Origin: a virus
IMG/VR virus record: IMGVR_UViG_3300023174_000405
Span: 1-34,629 of that record
DNA length: 34,629 bases
Direction: 5' to 3' (one strand)
In this document: positions 1 to 7,036 of the stretch, one piece after another
Numbering within the stretch: position 1 is the stretch's first letter
Layout of the letters: the number at the start of each line of letters is the position of its first letter
Notes under the pieces: model-generated
Seen by the model: only the letters and a program-made list of their open reading frames with translations
What the model was told of the DNA's origin: nothing
The model's database searches: none
Program-made: the position numbers and the translations under genes

Positions 1-61
1 TATTAAATGTGATAAACATATAAAAGAATCTATATTTTTCTTAAGTTATAAAAAATAATAT

Positions 62-244
62 ATGAAAAGTCACAAACAATACTACTTCGAACCATTAGAA
101 GATCACCCCGAATTACATCGTATTGTTATGATATGGCGTAATCCAAAGAAACGTTCACGTATACGTACGTGTATGTATTGGGCGTGGCAATATCAATCCG
201 ACAAACAATATATTAAAAAATATTTTAACGATGAAACCAATTGA
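62..244 (+). CDS. Small hypothetical protein (60 aa)
   Basis: I do not recognise this protein. It is basic and aromatic-rich, with several Tyr and Trp residues and a cluster of Lys and Arg around residues 28-36, which could suit nucleic-acid contact. There is no signal peptide or membrane segment. The ATG follows a very A/T-rich leader with no Shine-Dalgarno sequence, as elsewhere in the window. Its 3' end overlaps the next start by 14 bases, which suggests the two are translated together. Codon use is richer in CG-containing codons than in the tail genes downstream. Together with the next two genes it may be part of a small, separately acquired patch. Confidence 0.5.
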   Translation: MKSHKQYYFEPLEDHPELHRIVMIWRNPKKRSRIRTCMYWAWQYQSDKQYIKKYFNDETN

Positions 245-413
245 TCTATTTTTAACTAAAGAAGCATTCGAACAATATGCTATACGCTTGCGTGAAGAAA
301 AAGCACGGGAATATGGTATGACGCTGGAACAATGGGATGAAGCCGTGCGAACGGGCGCGACCATTAGCCCTAATACCCAGCCATCTTCCTCATTACCTAA
401 TAATAAACCATAA
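231..413 (+). CDS. Small hypothetical protein (60 aa)
   Basis: I do not recognise this protein. Residues 1-45 are predicted to be helical and highly charged (EAFEQYAIRLREEKAREYG, then EQWDEAV), and the tail is a disordered Ser/Pro/Asn stretch. The ATG lies inside the 3' end of the preceding gene, and the stop is 3 bases before the next ATG, so all three genes look like one translation unit. The opposite-strand reading frame over this region is longer but lacks this packing. Base composition resembles the neighbouring GIY-YIG gene rather than the structural genes. Confidence 0.5.
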   Translation: MKPIDLFLTKEAFEQYAIRLREEKAREYGMTLEQWDEAVRTGATISPNTQPSSSLPNNKP

Positions 414-416
414 TAT

Positions 417-896
417 ATGCTAAAATACGTTACACCCGAAGAGTCACATTACTACATTAAATTATCCTATAAACACTCTCACAAAGCGGATGCGTTTACT
501 CGCATAGACGAGGGAGACGGATGGGATAGCGTATATTATTTAGCCAGCGCTGTTTTGGATCCTTCAGGCGCTGTTAGAGCCACTGAGTACGTGTACGTAC
601 TAGTGAATAAGAGTGTGCCTAATATGGTTAAAATTGGTATGACTACTAATACACCCGATCAACGCGCTAGGCAAATATCGGCTGCTACTGGTGTTGCTAC
701 TCCATGGATACCTGTATATTCGTTTCAATGCTATCGCTCCGATTTACTAGAGGCCGAATTACACGAGCATTTTCACTATTGCCGTGTCAATACTAGTCGT
801 GAAATGTTTGCGATTGATTCGCATACCGCGCAAAAGGCGATTGAAGAGTTGGGATATAAGTATTCTAGTGCGTTGTGGGATCATAACAGGCAGTAA
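417..896 (+). CDS. T5orf172/MUG113-type GIY-YIG nuclease-like protein
   Basis: The C-terminal two thirds match the T5orf172 branch of the GIY-YIG fold. A VYVL strand at residues 59-62 stands in for the GIY motif. VKIGMT at 71-76 stands in for YIG, followed by the conserved Arg of the DQRARQ helix. LEAELHEHF at about 111-119 and SREMF at 128-131 supply the Glu/His residues typical of the family. The first 50 residues are an extra region I cannot assign. Family members are phage and bacterial proteins, presumed DNA nucleases and sometimes mobile. The gene is clearly richer in G+C and CG-containing codons than the sigma and tail genes, which fits later acquisition. Nuclease activity is inferred, not shown. 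Confidence 0.75.
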   Translation: MLKYVTPEESHYYIKLSYKHSHKADAFTRIDEGDGWDSVYYLASAVLDPSGAVRATEYVYVLVNKSVPNMVKIGMTTNTPDQRARQISAATGVATPWIPVYSFQCYRSDLLEAELHEHFHYCRVNTSREMFAIDSHTAQKAIEELGYKYSSALWDHNRQ

Positions 897-903
897 TAGT
901 TAA

Positions 904-910
904 TATTTAT
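904..910 (+). promoter_or_regulatory. TATTTAT motif upstream of the 915 gene
   Basis: One of nine copies of TATTTAT found just before + strand genes. Here only 4 bases separate it from the ATG. A start site downstream of a -10 element would therefore fall inside the gene, so a translation-start role is as likely as a promoter. Confidence 0.3.
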
Positions 911-914
911 TATC

Positions 915-1154
915 ATGAAAATATATAAGATTAAATTAGAAGATAAAGCCGCTTTTTTAAATCGTTTAGATAAAGCCGGTACCCCCGCAGATAGTTATGA
1001 TATTGTTGATAATAAATTTGAAGGTTATTTTAAATTTAATACAGATGATCCAGTAACAAATAAAATGGTTAGTACCATATTAAGACAATCCCCTAAAATT
1101 AATAGATTAAAAGAAATATTACGTACTATTGTGCGCGAAGAGCTTAAAAAGTGA
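915..1154 (+). CDS. Small hypothetical protein (79 aa)
   Basis: I do not recognise this protein. The first 55 residues are a mixed alpha/beta segment. The last 20 (INRLKEILRTIVREELKK) form a strongly amphipathic basic helix of the kind seen at the ends of many phage proteins. That helix resembles the capsid-targeting helices later in the window, but it sits at the C-terminus with nothing after it, so I do not call it a targeting signal. A TATTTAT element lies 4 bases upstream. The gene is followed by the longest intergenic gap in the window, so it probably ends a transcription unit. Confidence 0.6.
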   Translation: MKIYKIKLEDKAAFLNRLDKAGTPADSYDIVDNKFEGYFKFNTDDPVTNKMVSTILRQSPKINRLKEILRTIVREELKK

Positions 1155-1156
1155 AT

Positions 1157-1186
1157 TTGGTTTCTAGATTTTTCTTACGTAGCTTC
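1157..1186 (+). promoter_or_regulatory. Bacteroidota-like promoter candidate (TTG-N20-TAGCTTC)
   Basis: The 127-base gap 1155-1281 holds no gene. TTG at 1157-1159 is followed after exactly 20 bases by TAGCTTC at 1180-1186. This resembles the Bacteroidota primary sigma consensus (TTG, 17-23 bases, TAnnTTTG), with the last G missing. The same arrangement and several of the same spacer bases recur at 1769-1799. The predicted start near 1193 would give a leader of roughly 90 bases to the 1282 gene. Confidence 0.35.
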
Positions 1187-1259
1187 AAAATACCATTTGA
1201 TTAAATGTTTGATTGAATGGGAAATGAGAAATAAGAATGAGGGAACGGAAATAAACGTA

Positions 1260-1266
1260 TATTTAT
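1260..1266 (+). promoter_or_regulatory. TATTTAT motif upstream of the 1282 gene
   Basis: TATTTATA followed by ATAAAC and then the ATG, with 15 bases between the 7-mer and the start codon. The arrangement TATTTAT...ATAAAC recurs at 2612 and 32580. The reverse complement of TATTTATA is the T4 late-promoter box TATAAATA, but here it reads on the opposite strand from T4 usage. Confidence 0.35.
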
Positions 1267-1281
1267 ATATAAACATATATT

Positions 1282-1482
1282 ATGAGATACAAAAACAATG
1301 TATTAGATAAATTAGGACAAATAGATGCTATCGCTAATCGTCTTCATGTTCAAGCAAATAGAGGTGGAACTCAAGATCAAGTTCTTGAATCTATCGAAAT
1401 GTTAAAAGAAGCAATTGAATCTACTAGAGAGATAGTTTCTGTTGAAGCAGATGATTTTGATCAACAATTTAGACCACAATAG
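1282..1482 (+). CDS. Small hypothetical helical protein (66 aa)
   Basis: I do not recognise a function. The protein is almost entirely helical and acidic, with heptad-like spacing (LDKLGQIDAIANRL, then LESIEMLKEAIESTREIV), so it may be a short helical hairpin or an oligomerising protein. It begins a unit that includes the membrane protein at 1489 and the late sigma factor at 1821. Small genes of this kind beside gp55 are common in T4-like phages, but I cannot equate this one with the gp33 co-activator. A TATTTAT motif and a possible host-type promoter lie upstream. The start is the first ATG after them and there is no Shine-Dalgarno sequence. Confidence 0.65.
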   Translation: MRYKNNVLDKLGQIDAIANRLHVQANRGGTQDQVLESIEMLKEAIESTREIVSVEADDFDQQFRPQ

Positions 1483-1488
1483 TAATTT

Positions 1489-1767
1489 ATGCAAACAGTT
1501 TTATGGGTTATATTAGTTCATGTAATTGAGGTAATCGGTATTGCCGGTTATCTAATAATTAGAAAAAATACTAAACTTGAGAAAGCATTAGTCGAACAAC
1601 AACAATATATCGATGCTATTAGTATCGTTATTGAGGATTCGGCTAATACTATTCAAGAATTAGATAATCGTGGTGCTTTTGAAGCGGATGATGAAGTAGG
1701 TACTTTCTTTAGAAGTTTAAAAGAAATACAAACTGTTCTAAATCAATTTAATACTCGTAAAAACTAG
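1489..1767 (+). CDS. Small membrane-anchored coiled-coil protein (92 aa)
   Basis: Residues 4-24 (LWVILVHVIEVIGIAGYLII) form one hydrophobic transmembrane or signal-anchor helix, followed by positive charges (RKNTK). The remaining 65 residues are helical and probably a coiled coil facing the cytoplasm. The ending (EADDEVGTFFRSLKEIQTVLNQF) is conserved-looking, and I recall similar small proteins in marine T4-like phages, without a known function. It lies 6 bases after the preceding gene and 53 before the late sigma gene. A holin/spanin-type accessory or a membrane tether are both possible, and I cannot choose between them. Confidence 0.6.
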   Translation: MQTVLWVILVHVIEVIGIAGYLIIRKNTKLEKALVEQQQYIDAISIVIEDSANTIQELDNRGAFEADDEVGTFFRSLKEIQTVLNQFNTRKN

Positions 1768-1768
1768 T

Positions 1769-1799
1769 TTGGTTCCGATATTTTTTGTTCATACATTAT
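1769..1799 (+). promoter_or_regulatory. Bacteroidota-like promoter candidate (TTG-N20-TACATTAT)
   Basis: TTG at 1769-1771 and TACATTAT at 1792-1799 are separated by exactly 20 bases, the same geometry as at 1157-1186. The spacers also share the beginning TTTGGTT and a following T-run. The predicted start near 1806 would give a short leader to the late sigma factor gene. A host-sigma promoter would make sense here, because the late sigma must be made before late transcription starts. Confidence 0.4.
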
Positions 1800-1820
1800 A
1801 GGTTATAAACAAGAATTATT

Positions 1821-2603
1821 ATGTCAACTTACTATGAAAACGACGATCTAGATATATTTTTAGATAGTGAAAAATCAATTGCGTTAAATAAACGCGGACA
1901 ACCTCGTAAACGCAAACCTAAAGAACCTCGCATTTATTTTACTACTGATACTGAAGAAGCTATTGTTGAATACTTAGCTTCTGATGATCAACCTTTTAGA
2001 GATAAGATCTATAGGGATCGTATTGAATATGCTTTTTATAAGTTATCTGAAAATATTATTCATACATTTAAGTTCTATTATACTGACTCAGATACAATTG
2101 AGGAACTTAAACATGAGGTAGTAACATTTCTACTTGAGAAACTTCACTTATATAATCAGGATAAAGGTAAAGCATTTAGTTATTTCGGTACAATAGCTAA
2201 ACGCTATCTTATTGTTTATAATAATAATAACTATAAGAAATTACAAGAACGTGCTGATATAGATGAATTAGATGAGGATCATGGATTTTTATCTGATAGT
2301 AATAAGGAAGCTGAAGATCAAGAAGATCCAAACACATTTATTGATCAGTATGTTCGATATGTAGACAAATATATTCATCAATTATTTCCTAAAACCCAGG
2401 ATGCTCGTACGGCTGACGCAATAGTTGAATTATTTCGTAAACGTGAAACGTTAGAAATATTTAATAAAAAGGCATTATATATCTACATTCGCGAAATGAC
2501 CGATACATCTACTCCTCACATTACTAAAGTAACTAAAAAACTAGATACATTACGTACCAGACTATATAATGAATATTATAAGCACGGGTATATAAAAATC
2601 TAA
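1821..2603 (+). CDS. 55: Late-transcription RNA polymerase sigma factor (T4 gp55-like)
   Basis: This protein would direct host RNA polymerase to phage late promoters, as T4 gp55 does together with gp33 and the sliding clamp gp45. The key sign is the segment around residues 112-130 (NQDKGKAFSYFGTIAKRYLI). It matches the sigma region 2 core-binding/-10 recognition helix found in gp55 proteins (compare D-x-D-K-G-K-x-x-F-x-Y-F in T4). The 260-aa length is somewhat above T4 gp55 (about 185 aa). The extra part is an N-terminal basic/charged region and a C-terminal helical region ending in THITKVTKKLDTLRTRLYNEYY, which could be a DNA-binding helix-turn-helix. The upstream site at 1769-1799 may provide host-sigma transcription. 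The assignment rests on motif recognition, and no alignment was run. Confidence 0.75.
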   Translation: MSTYYENDDLDIFLDSEKSIALNKRGQPRKRKPKEPRIYFTTDTEEAIVEYLASDDQPFRDKIYRDRIEYAFYKLSENIIHTFKFYYTDSDTIEELKHEVVTFLLEKLHLYNQDKGKAFSYFGTIAKRYLIVYNNNNYKKLQERADIDELDEDHGFLSDSNKEAEDQEDPNTFIDQYVRYVDKYIHQLFPKTQDARTADAIVELFRKRETLEIFNKKALYIYIREMTDTSTPHITKVTKKLDTLRTRLYNEYYKHGYIKI

Positions 2604-2611
2604 GTATATTA

Positions 2612-2618
2612 TATTTAT
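2612..2618 (+). promoter_or_regulatory. TATTTAT motif upstream of the tail gene cluster
   Basis: TATTTATTG followed by ATAAAC, 15 bases before the ATG at 2634. It lies at the head of the 3-kb hub block, directly after the late sigma gene, where a late promoter would be expected. Confidence 0.4.
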
Positions 2619-2633
2619 TGATAAACGCAAGCT

Positions 2634-3029
2634 ATGGCTAATTTTGATGACGTTACCTTATTTGGTAATACGTCACTATCCGATATATTTAAACAAATTC
2701 ATCGTAACAATAAGGATACTGACAAACAGATTAATGAATTAATTGATGCTCTTAAACCATTAGCATCATCTAATGCTGGATCGGCAGTAATGCTAATGCC
2801 TACTGTTAAAGATTTAATTGATGTTAATGTAAAAAATAACGAGCAATTAATTAAAATGGCAGGTATTGCACAACGTGCATCAACTGCTAGCGCATCTAAT
2901 AATCAAGAATTATTATTTGACCCATCAGAAATACAACAATTATTAGAAGAACAACGGGCTGTACAGGTTGAAGGTCAAAAATTATTAGATCAAACAGAAA
3001 CTATTCAGCACCAAATAGAGAATAAATAA
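2634..3029 (+). CDS. Conserved T4-like phage protein, possible tail-associated (131 aa)
   Basis: The function is unknown to me. The protein begins MANFDDVTLFGNTSLSDIFK and is helical throughout, ending in a coiled-coil-like segment (PSEIQQLLEEQRAVQVEG). I recall proteins of this length and N-terminus in marine T4-like phages immediately before the gp5-like hub gene, as here. Its stop overlaps the hub ATG by one base (TAATG), so it is probably translated with the hub protein. A hub chaperone or a small baseplate component is possible from position alone. Confidence 0.65.
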   Translation: MANFDDVTLFGNTSLSDIFKQIHRNNKDTDKQINELIDALKPLASSNAGSAVMLMPTVKDLIDVNVKNNEQLIKMAGIAQRASTASASNNQELLFDPSEIQQLLEEQRAVQVEGQKLLDQTETIQHQIENK

Positions 3030-4210
3030 TGGTAATTAAAACAGGCCTATCATCATTTTCATCTGGTATAGCTAATACCTATAATTCTAGTGGTGGAAGT
3101 ATCTTCCAACCTCAGATAGGTAAAGTATATGGGATAGTTACTACTGAAAATACTCCTACAAAAGAAGCTTTCAAACGAGCAGGAGGATTTAGCGGGATTG
3201 GAACCATATTTTATATGGATTATAATCAAGCAAATAAAAATATAGATACTACAGATGATATTCTTAATAAATGTAGTACAGCAAAACCATTTTTTGCCTT
3301 TATTCAAGATTATCCTTTAATAGGAGAAGTAGTATTAATAACAGATGGACCTAATCCAGATTCTCAAATCACAGCAGCTGGTGGACAGAAATATTACTTA
3401 GGTACTATCAATTTATGGAATAATAGTCAACAAAATGTTCCATCAGGGGATTTTTTAGGAAAAACATTTGTTGAAAAAGCAGATTTAAGAAATTTACTTT
3501 GTTTTGAAGGTGATAGAATAATTCAAGGTAGAAAAGGAAATGGAATACGATTTGGCAGTACAGTAAAGTCAAAATCAAATGTCAATGAATGGAGTTCAAT
3601 AGGGGGTGATGGTGATCCTATTACTATATTAGTAAACGGATATGTAACTACAGATACAGGCTCATTAGCTCCTAATATTGAAGAAATAAATAAGGAACAA
3701 TCATCTATTTACTTAACAACATCACAAGTATTACCATTAAAACCAGGAGCTAGTATAGTTAATCCTAGAGTTAATACAATAAAACCAAATGATTATAACT
3801 CAGCTCAATTAATAGCTAATAGTGATAGAATTACTCTTAATGCTAGAAAAGATGAAGTATTATTATTTGCTAAAGGCAATATTGAATTAAGTACAGATAA
3901 TATAATTAATATAAATGCTGGTAGAGTAGCTCATATTAATTCACCTTCTATTGCTTTGGGGATTAAAAAAGATGGTACTTATCCAACTGAACCAGTAGTA
4001 TTAGGAGGTCAAATGTCATATGCTTTTGATTTATTAATAGCAGCTTTAGATAATTTAGCGGCAAGTCTATCAACAGCAACTGTACCTACAACAGAAGGAG
4101 CAATGTCTATTCCATCTTGTAATAATGCTGGTGCTCAATTATTTGCTGATTTAAAGCGTTTATGTGACCAAGTAGAAAAATGTTTTTCAACTAACGTATA
4201 TACAATATAA
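3029..4210 (+). CDS. 5: Baseplate hub/spike protein, gp5-like OB-fold (no lysozyme domain)
   Basis: This is a structural protein of the central baseplate hub. Residues from about 30 to 135 look like an OB-fold (IGKVYGIVTTENTP, then PLIGEVVLITDGPN and the YYLGTINLWN strand). They are followed by the EGDRIIQGRKGNGIRFGS segment typical of gp5-like hub proteins of marine T4-like phages. From about residue 265 a repetitive beta segment (DRITLNARKDEVLLFAKGNI) resembles the gp5 C-terminal needle precursor. T4 gp5 is 575 aa and carries a lysozyme domain between these parts. Here, at 393 aa, there is no room for one, so cell-wall cutting must be done elsewhere. It is joined by TAATG overlaps to the genes on both sides. 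Confidence 0.7.
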   Translation: MVIKTGLSSFSSGIANTYNSSGGSIFQPQIGKVYGIVTTENTPTKEAFKRAGGFSGIGTIFYMDYNQANKNIDTTDDILNKCSTAKPFFAFIQDYPLIGEVVLITDGPNPDSQITAAGGQKYYLGTINLWNNSQQNVPSGDFLGKTFVEKADLRNLLCFEGDRIIQGRKGNGIRFGSTVKSKSNVNEWSSIGGDGDPITILVNGYVTTDTGSLAPNIEEINKEQSSIYLTTSQVLPLKPGASIVNPRVNTIKPNDYNSAQLIANSDRITLNARKDEVLLFAKGNIELSTDNIININAGRVAHINSPSIALGIKKDGTYPTEPVVLGGQMSYAFDLLIAALDNLAASLSTATVPTTEGAMSIPSCNNAGAQLFADLKRLCDQVEKCFSTNVYTI

Positions 4211-6237
4211 TGTCTGATATAAACATACCAAATAATCCTAATTCACCTAAGACACCACCAGTTCCTGGTAATGTGGGATCGTTAGCTAATCCTAATGCGT
4301 TATCCAATTTAAGTAATTCGAAACCACCTACTACCTTTGGAAATCAAATACAAGACCAAGCTAAACAACAAGTAATTAAAGCAGCTACTAATAATCCTTT
4401 AGCTAATTTATATAAAGAGAAAGCAGCTTTAATTCAAGAAGGAATACAGTTAGATATAAATTATAAATTAGAATTATTTAAACTTGACCAACAACACCAA
4501 TTATATCAAAAATTATCTCAGGCTAATACTAATAAATCTAATGTAACATCTGATACGTCAGCTGCTCCACCCCAATTAACAGGAAATGTAACTAATGAAG
4601 ATACTACCTATGTTGGTGATACTAGTTGGAAAGGACAAACCCCAGATAAAGATCATGGTTTAAGACAATGTAAGTCAAATTATAATGGGCCTTGTGATGT
4701 AATTTGGGATGGATATATTCATAATTATGTATCACAAGCTTTATGGAAACAAAAATTTCAAACATCAGTTCCTAGTAGTATAGATGGTAATGATAATACA
4801 GATCCAAACCCACCTTCAAACAAATCTACTCCCTCCGTAGGTATATCAGATGAACAATATAAAAAGGATGTTAATACTGCAAATAATAATTATAAAGAAG
4901 ATCAAGCTAAATTAACAATACGAAAGGAAGCAAATCAAAAATCAATTGATGATTTATTAAAAGATCCTTTTAAAAAACAAAAAGACGAAATTAAAAAAAT
5001 AAAAAATCGTTTAAAAAAACGTAGAAAAAAACTTACAGAAGACGAAAGAAAAGCAAAAAAAGAAAAAAATAAACAAGTATTTGCAAATAGTAAAAAAAGT
5101 TTAGTAGCTATTTTAACTTTAACTTTAACTAATCAAATAGCTAATATAATAGCTCAAAATGGTAAAATAGGAAAATTAGTAGATGATACTAATGAAATAA
5201 TAACGGCAGCTAATGAATCTGGAGACGCAACAAAATTACAAAATGCTAAAGTAGCTAGAGATAATGCTATACGAATAATTCAAGATAATGAGAATAAAAT
5301 AATAAAAATTAGAGATCAAATTAATAGGATTAGTATATTCATTAATATATTTAATATTATAGTTAATGCATTAGGTCCTATTTTATTAGGGATACCAACC
5401 CCTTCTCCTGCTCCCGATCTAGTAACACCACCAAAAGAAATATTTAGAAGAAAAGTATATGAACCTGCTTTAAGATTATTAAATACATTAAGTGCATTAT
5501 TACCAATAATTTCAGTTACCTTAGATCAAGCAATTTCTATATTAGAAGATTATAAAACCCAATTATTAGATATAAATGGTCAATTAGAGGAATCAGCTAA
5601 CTTTTCAACTTTAAGTGGACCTGGTGGATTAAGTGGTGGTGGGTTTGGTACTATAAGTGAAACATATAAAGGATTTAGATTTGCTATAAGAGAAGATAAT
5701 AGTTTTGGTGGAGTACATATAGGAAATTTTAAACGTCATTACGCTGTGGCTATAGATATCAATAATGTAGATGTATTAAAAAGTGAATTATCATTTACGT
5801 TAGACCCAGATGATTTAATAACTCAGTTAAAATTAGTAATAGATCAACAGGGACTATTTACAGGTGATGGTAATTCATCTCTTGATGGAAATCCTAATAG
5901 TTCTAATACTTCCACCCCAAAATCACAAACCCAATCTAATAATCCTAATATACCATCATCAATAGTTCCTTCTGTAGGTTCAATAAATACTCTTCAAAAT
6001 ACATCATCAACTCCTCCAAAATCATTAGTAGTAGTGGCTCCTGGGGGAACAACAGCAAAAATTCCGTTATCTCCTATAGATAAGGCAAAAATTACTGCGG
6101 CCGCCGCTGCTTCCGGTCCTAATCCACAACCTAAAATAGATTTGGCTTTTTTATTGGCGGCAGATAAAAAATGGAAGAATGAATATAAAGCATGGCAGAG
6201 TAAATTATCAAGTGGAATATCAGGAATAAAAAGTTAA
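4210..6237 (+). CDS. Putative tail/baseplate structural protein with central coiled coil (675 aa)
   Basis: I do not recognise a named family. The N-terminal ~90 residues are Pro/Asn-rich and then helical. A middle section (about residues 150-180) contains two Cys residues and aromatic residues. A very Lys-rich helix follows (about 255-300, with KKIKNRLKKRRKKL). Next come a long coiled coil and two hydrophobic helices (INIFNIIVNALGPILLGI near 380, and LLNTLSALLPIISVTL near 420). A Gly-rich linker near 480 precedes a beta-rich segment (GFRFAIREDNSFGGVHIGNF), and the end is a low-complexity Ser/Asn/Pro tail. The position between the hub and gp25 genes indicates a baseplate or tail role. The hydrophobic helices raise the possibility of membrane contact during infection. 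The Lys region is encoded by many A-runs. Confidence 0.6.
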   Translation: MSDINIPNNPNSPKTPPVPGNVGSLANPNALSNLSNSKPPTTFGNQIQDQAKQQVIKAATNNPLANLYKEKAALIQEGIQLDINYKLELFKLDQQHQLYQKLSQANTNKSNVTSDTSAAPPQLTGNVTNEDTTYVGDTSWKGQTPDKDHGLRQCKSNYNGPCDVIWDGYIHNYVSQALWKQKFQTSVPSSIDGNDNTDPNPPSNKSTPSVGISDEQYKKDVNTANNNYKEDQAKLTIRKEANQKSIDDLLKDPFKKQKDEIKKIKNRLKKRRKKLTEDERKAKKEKNKQVFANSKKSLVAILTLTLTNQIANIIAQNGKIGKLVDDTNEIITAANESGDATKLQNAKVARDNAIRIIQDNENKIIKIRDQINRISIFINIFNIIVNALGPILLGIPTPSPAPDLVTPPKEIFRRKVYEPALRLLNTLSALLPIISVTLDQAISILEDYKTQLLDINGQLEESANFSTLSGPGGLSGGGFGTISETYKGFRFAIREDNSFGGVHIGNFKRHYAVAIDINNVDVLKSELSFTLDPDDLITQLKLVIDQQGLFTGDGNSSLDGNPNSSNTSTPKSQTQSNNPNIPSSIVPSVGSINTLQNTSSTPPKSLVVVAPGGTTAKIPLSPIDKAKITAAAAASGPNPQPKIDLAFLLAADKKWKNEYKAWQSKLSSGISGIKS

Positions 6238-6246
6238 AAAGTTAAA

Positions 6247-6253
6247 TATTTAT
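6247..6253 (+). promoter_or_regulatory. TATTTAT motif upstream of the 6258 gene
   Basis: AATATTTATATATATG, only 4 bases before the ATG, in a 20-base gap that interrupts otherwise overlapping genes. The spacing is too short for a normal promoter leader unless the transcript is almost leaderless. Confidence 0.3.
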
Positions 6254-6257
6254 ATAT

Positions 6258-6620
6258 ATGAATGTCAAATTATTCAAAAAATTAATTAGAGAAGCAGTAA
6301 TCGAGGCTCTTCATGAAGAATTGCCTGATATTATTAATGAAACATTAGCTAAACAAAACAAACAAACATTACGTGAAAATCAATCATTTAATTTCACTAG
6401 TGCTGATATAGCTCCATTACCCGGAGATGTACGTAGTTCGTTAATGGCTAAAATGGGTGCTGAATTTGGTTTTCAACAACCACAACGTACTGATTTAAAA
6501 GTAATCGATAAGGTTGATGAATCAACAGGAGAAAAAATAAACCCATATTTGAATTTTATTGCTGATGCAGCAGCTAATATGTCACCAATGGATAGATCAG
6601 GACTAAGACAATTAGACTAA
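6258..6620 (+). CDS. Hypothetical protein between hub block and gp25 (120 aa)
   Basis: The function is unknown. Residues 1-30 form a strong amphipathic helix (KLFKKLIREAVIEALHEELP), and the rest is loosely structured with a Pro/Asp-rich middle (DIAPLPGDVRSSLMAKMG). The I-R-E/A in the first helix fits the [LI]-x-E pattern discussed for the head-protein island. However, the gene sits within the baseplate cluster one base before gp25, so a baseplate accessory role is at least as likely. The end (SPMDRSGLRQLD) is compact and conserved-looking. There is no Shine-Dalgarno sequence, and a TATTTAT element is just upstream. Confidence 0.6.
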   Translation: MNVKLFKKLIREAVIEALHEELPDIINETLAKQNKQTLRENQSFNFTSADIAPLPGDVRSSLMAKMGAEFGFQQPQRTDLKVIDKVDESTGEKINPYLNFIADAAANMSPMDRSGLRQLD

Positions 6621-6621
6621 T

Positions 6622-7035
6622 ATGCCTATACCACAAGTAGTAAAAATAGATCCATTAGATTTGCGAAAAAATATCGCAATTGGGGTATCTTTACCTTTTA
6701 ATGGACCTGCAGGACCATTTAATAAAACATATAGCACACAAGAACAAGCTAAATCAGATTTAATTAATCTATTACTCACTAATAAAGGAGAAAGAGTATT
6801 TAATCCTGATTTTGGAACTGATCTTAGACTAGTATTATTCGAACCTATAACAGAAGATATAATACCTATAATAAAAGATTTAGTTACTACTAGTGTTAAT
6901 ACTTACGTTCCAGCTGTAATAGTATCAGATATAACAGTAAAAAAAGACGAAGATCAAAATACCATATCAATAGTAGTTACGTATAGAATGAGAGTATCAG
7001 GACAATCAGACCAAATAACAGTACAATTTATATAA
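6622..7035 (+). CDS. 25: Baseplate wedge protein gp25 (GPW/gp25 lysozyme-like fold)
   Basis: This is a small baseplate wedge protein that connects the wedge to the tail tube and sheath start. Residues about 45-75 carry the family signature (SDLINLLLTNKGERVFNPDF followed by GTDLRLVLFEP). It contains the conserved K-G-E-R, the P-D-F-G turn, and the Leu/Phe/Glu strand found in T4 gp25 and phage P2 W. The length of 137 aa matches the family (about 130). It lies 1 base before the gp6-like gene, the same neighbour relation seen in many myoviruses. The start is the ATG directly after the previous stop. Confidence 0.9.
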   Translation: MPIPQVVKIDPLDLRKNIAIGVSLPFNGPAGPFNKTYSTQEQAKSDLINLLLTNKGERVFNPDFGTDLRLVLFEPITEDIIPIIKDLVTTSVNTYVPAVIVSDITVKKDEDQNTISIVVTYRMRVSGQSDQITVQFI

Positions 7036-7036
7036 A

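Noticed and set aside
6258-6330. N-terminal helix of the 120-aa baseplate-region protein as a capsid-targeting sequence
   Set aside because: I-R-E/A fits the pattern, but the gene lies between tail genes directly before gp25 and the helix continues past the site, so I did not count it among the cargo proteins.
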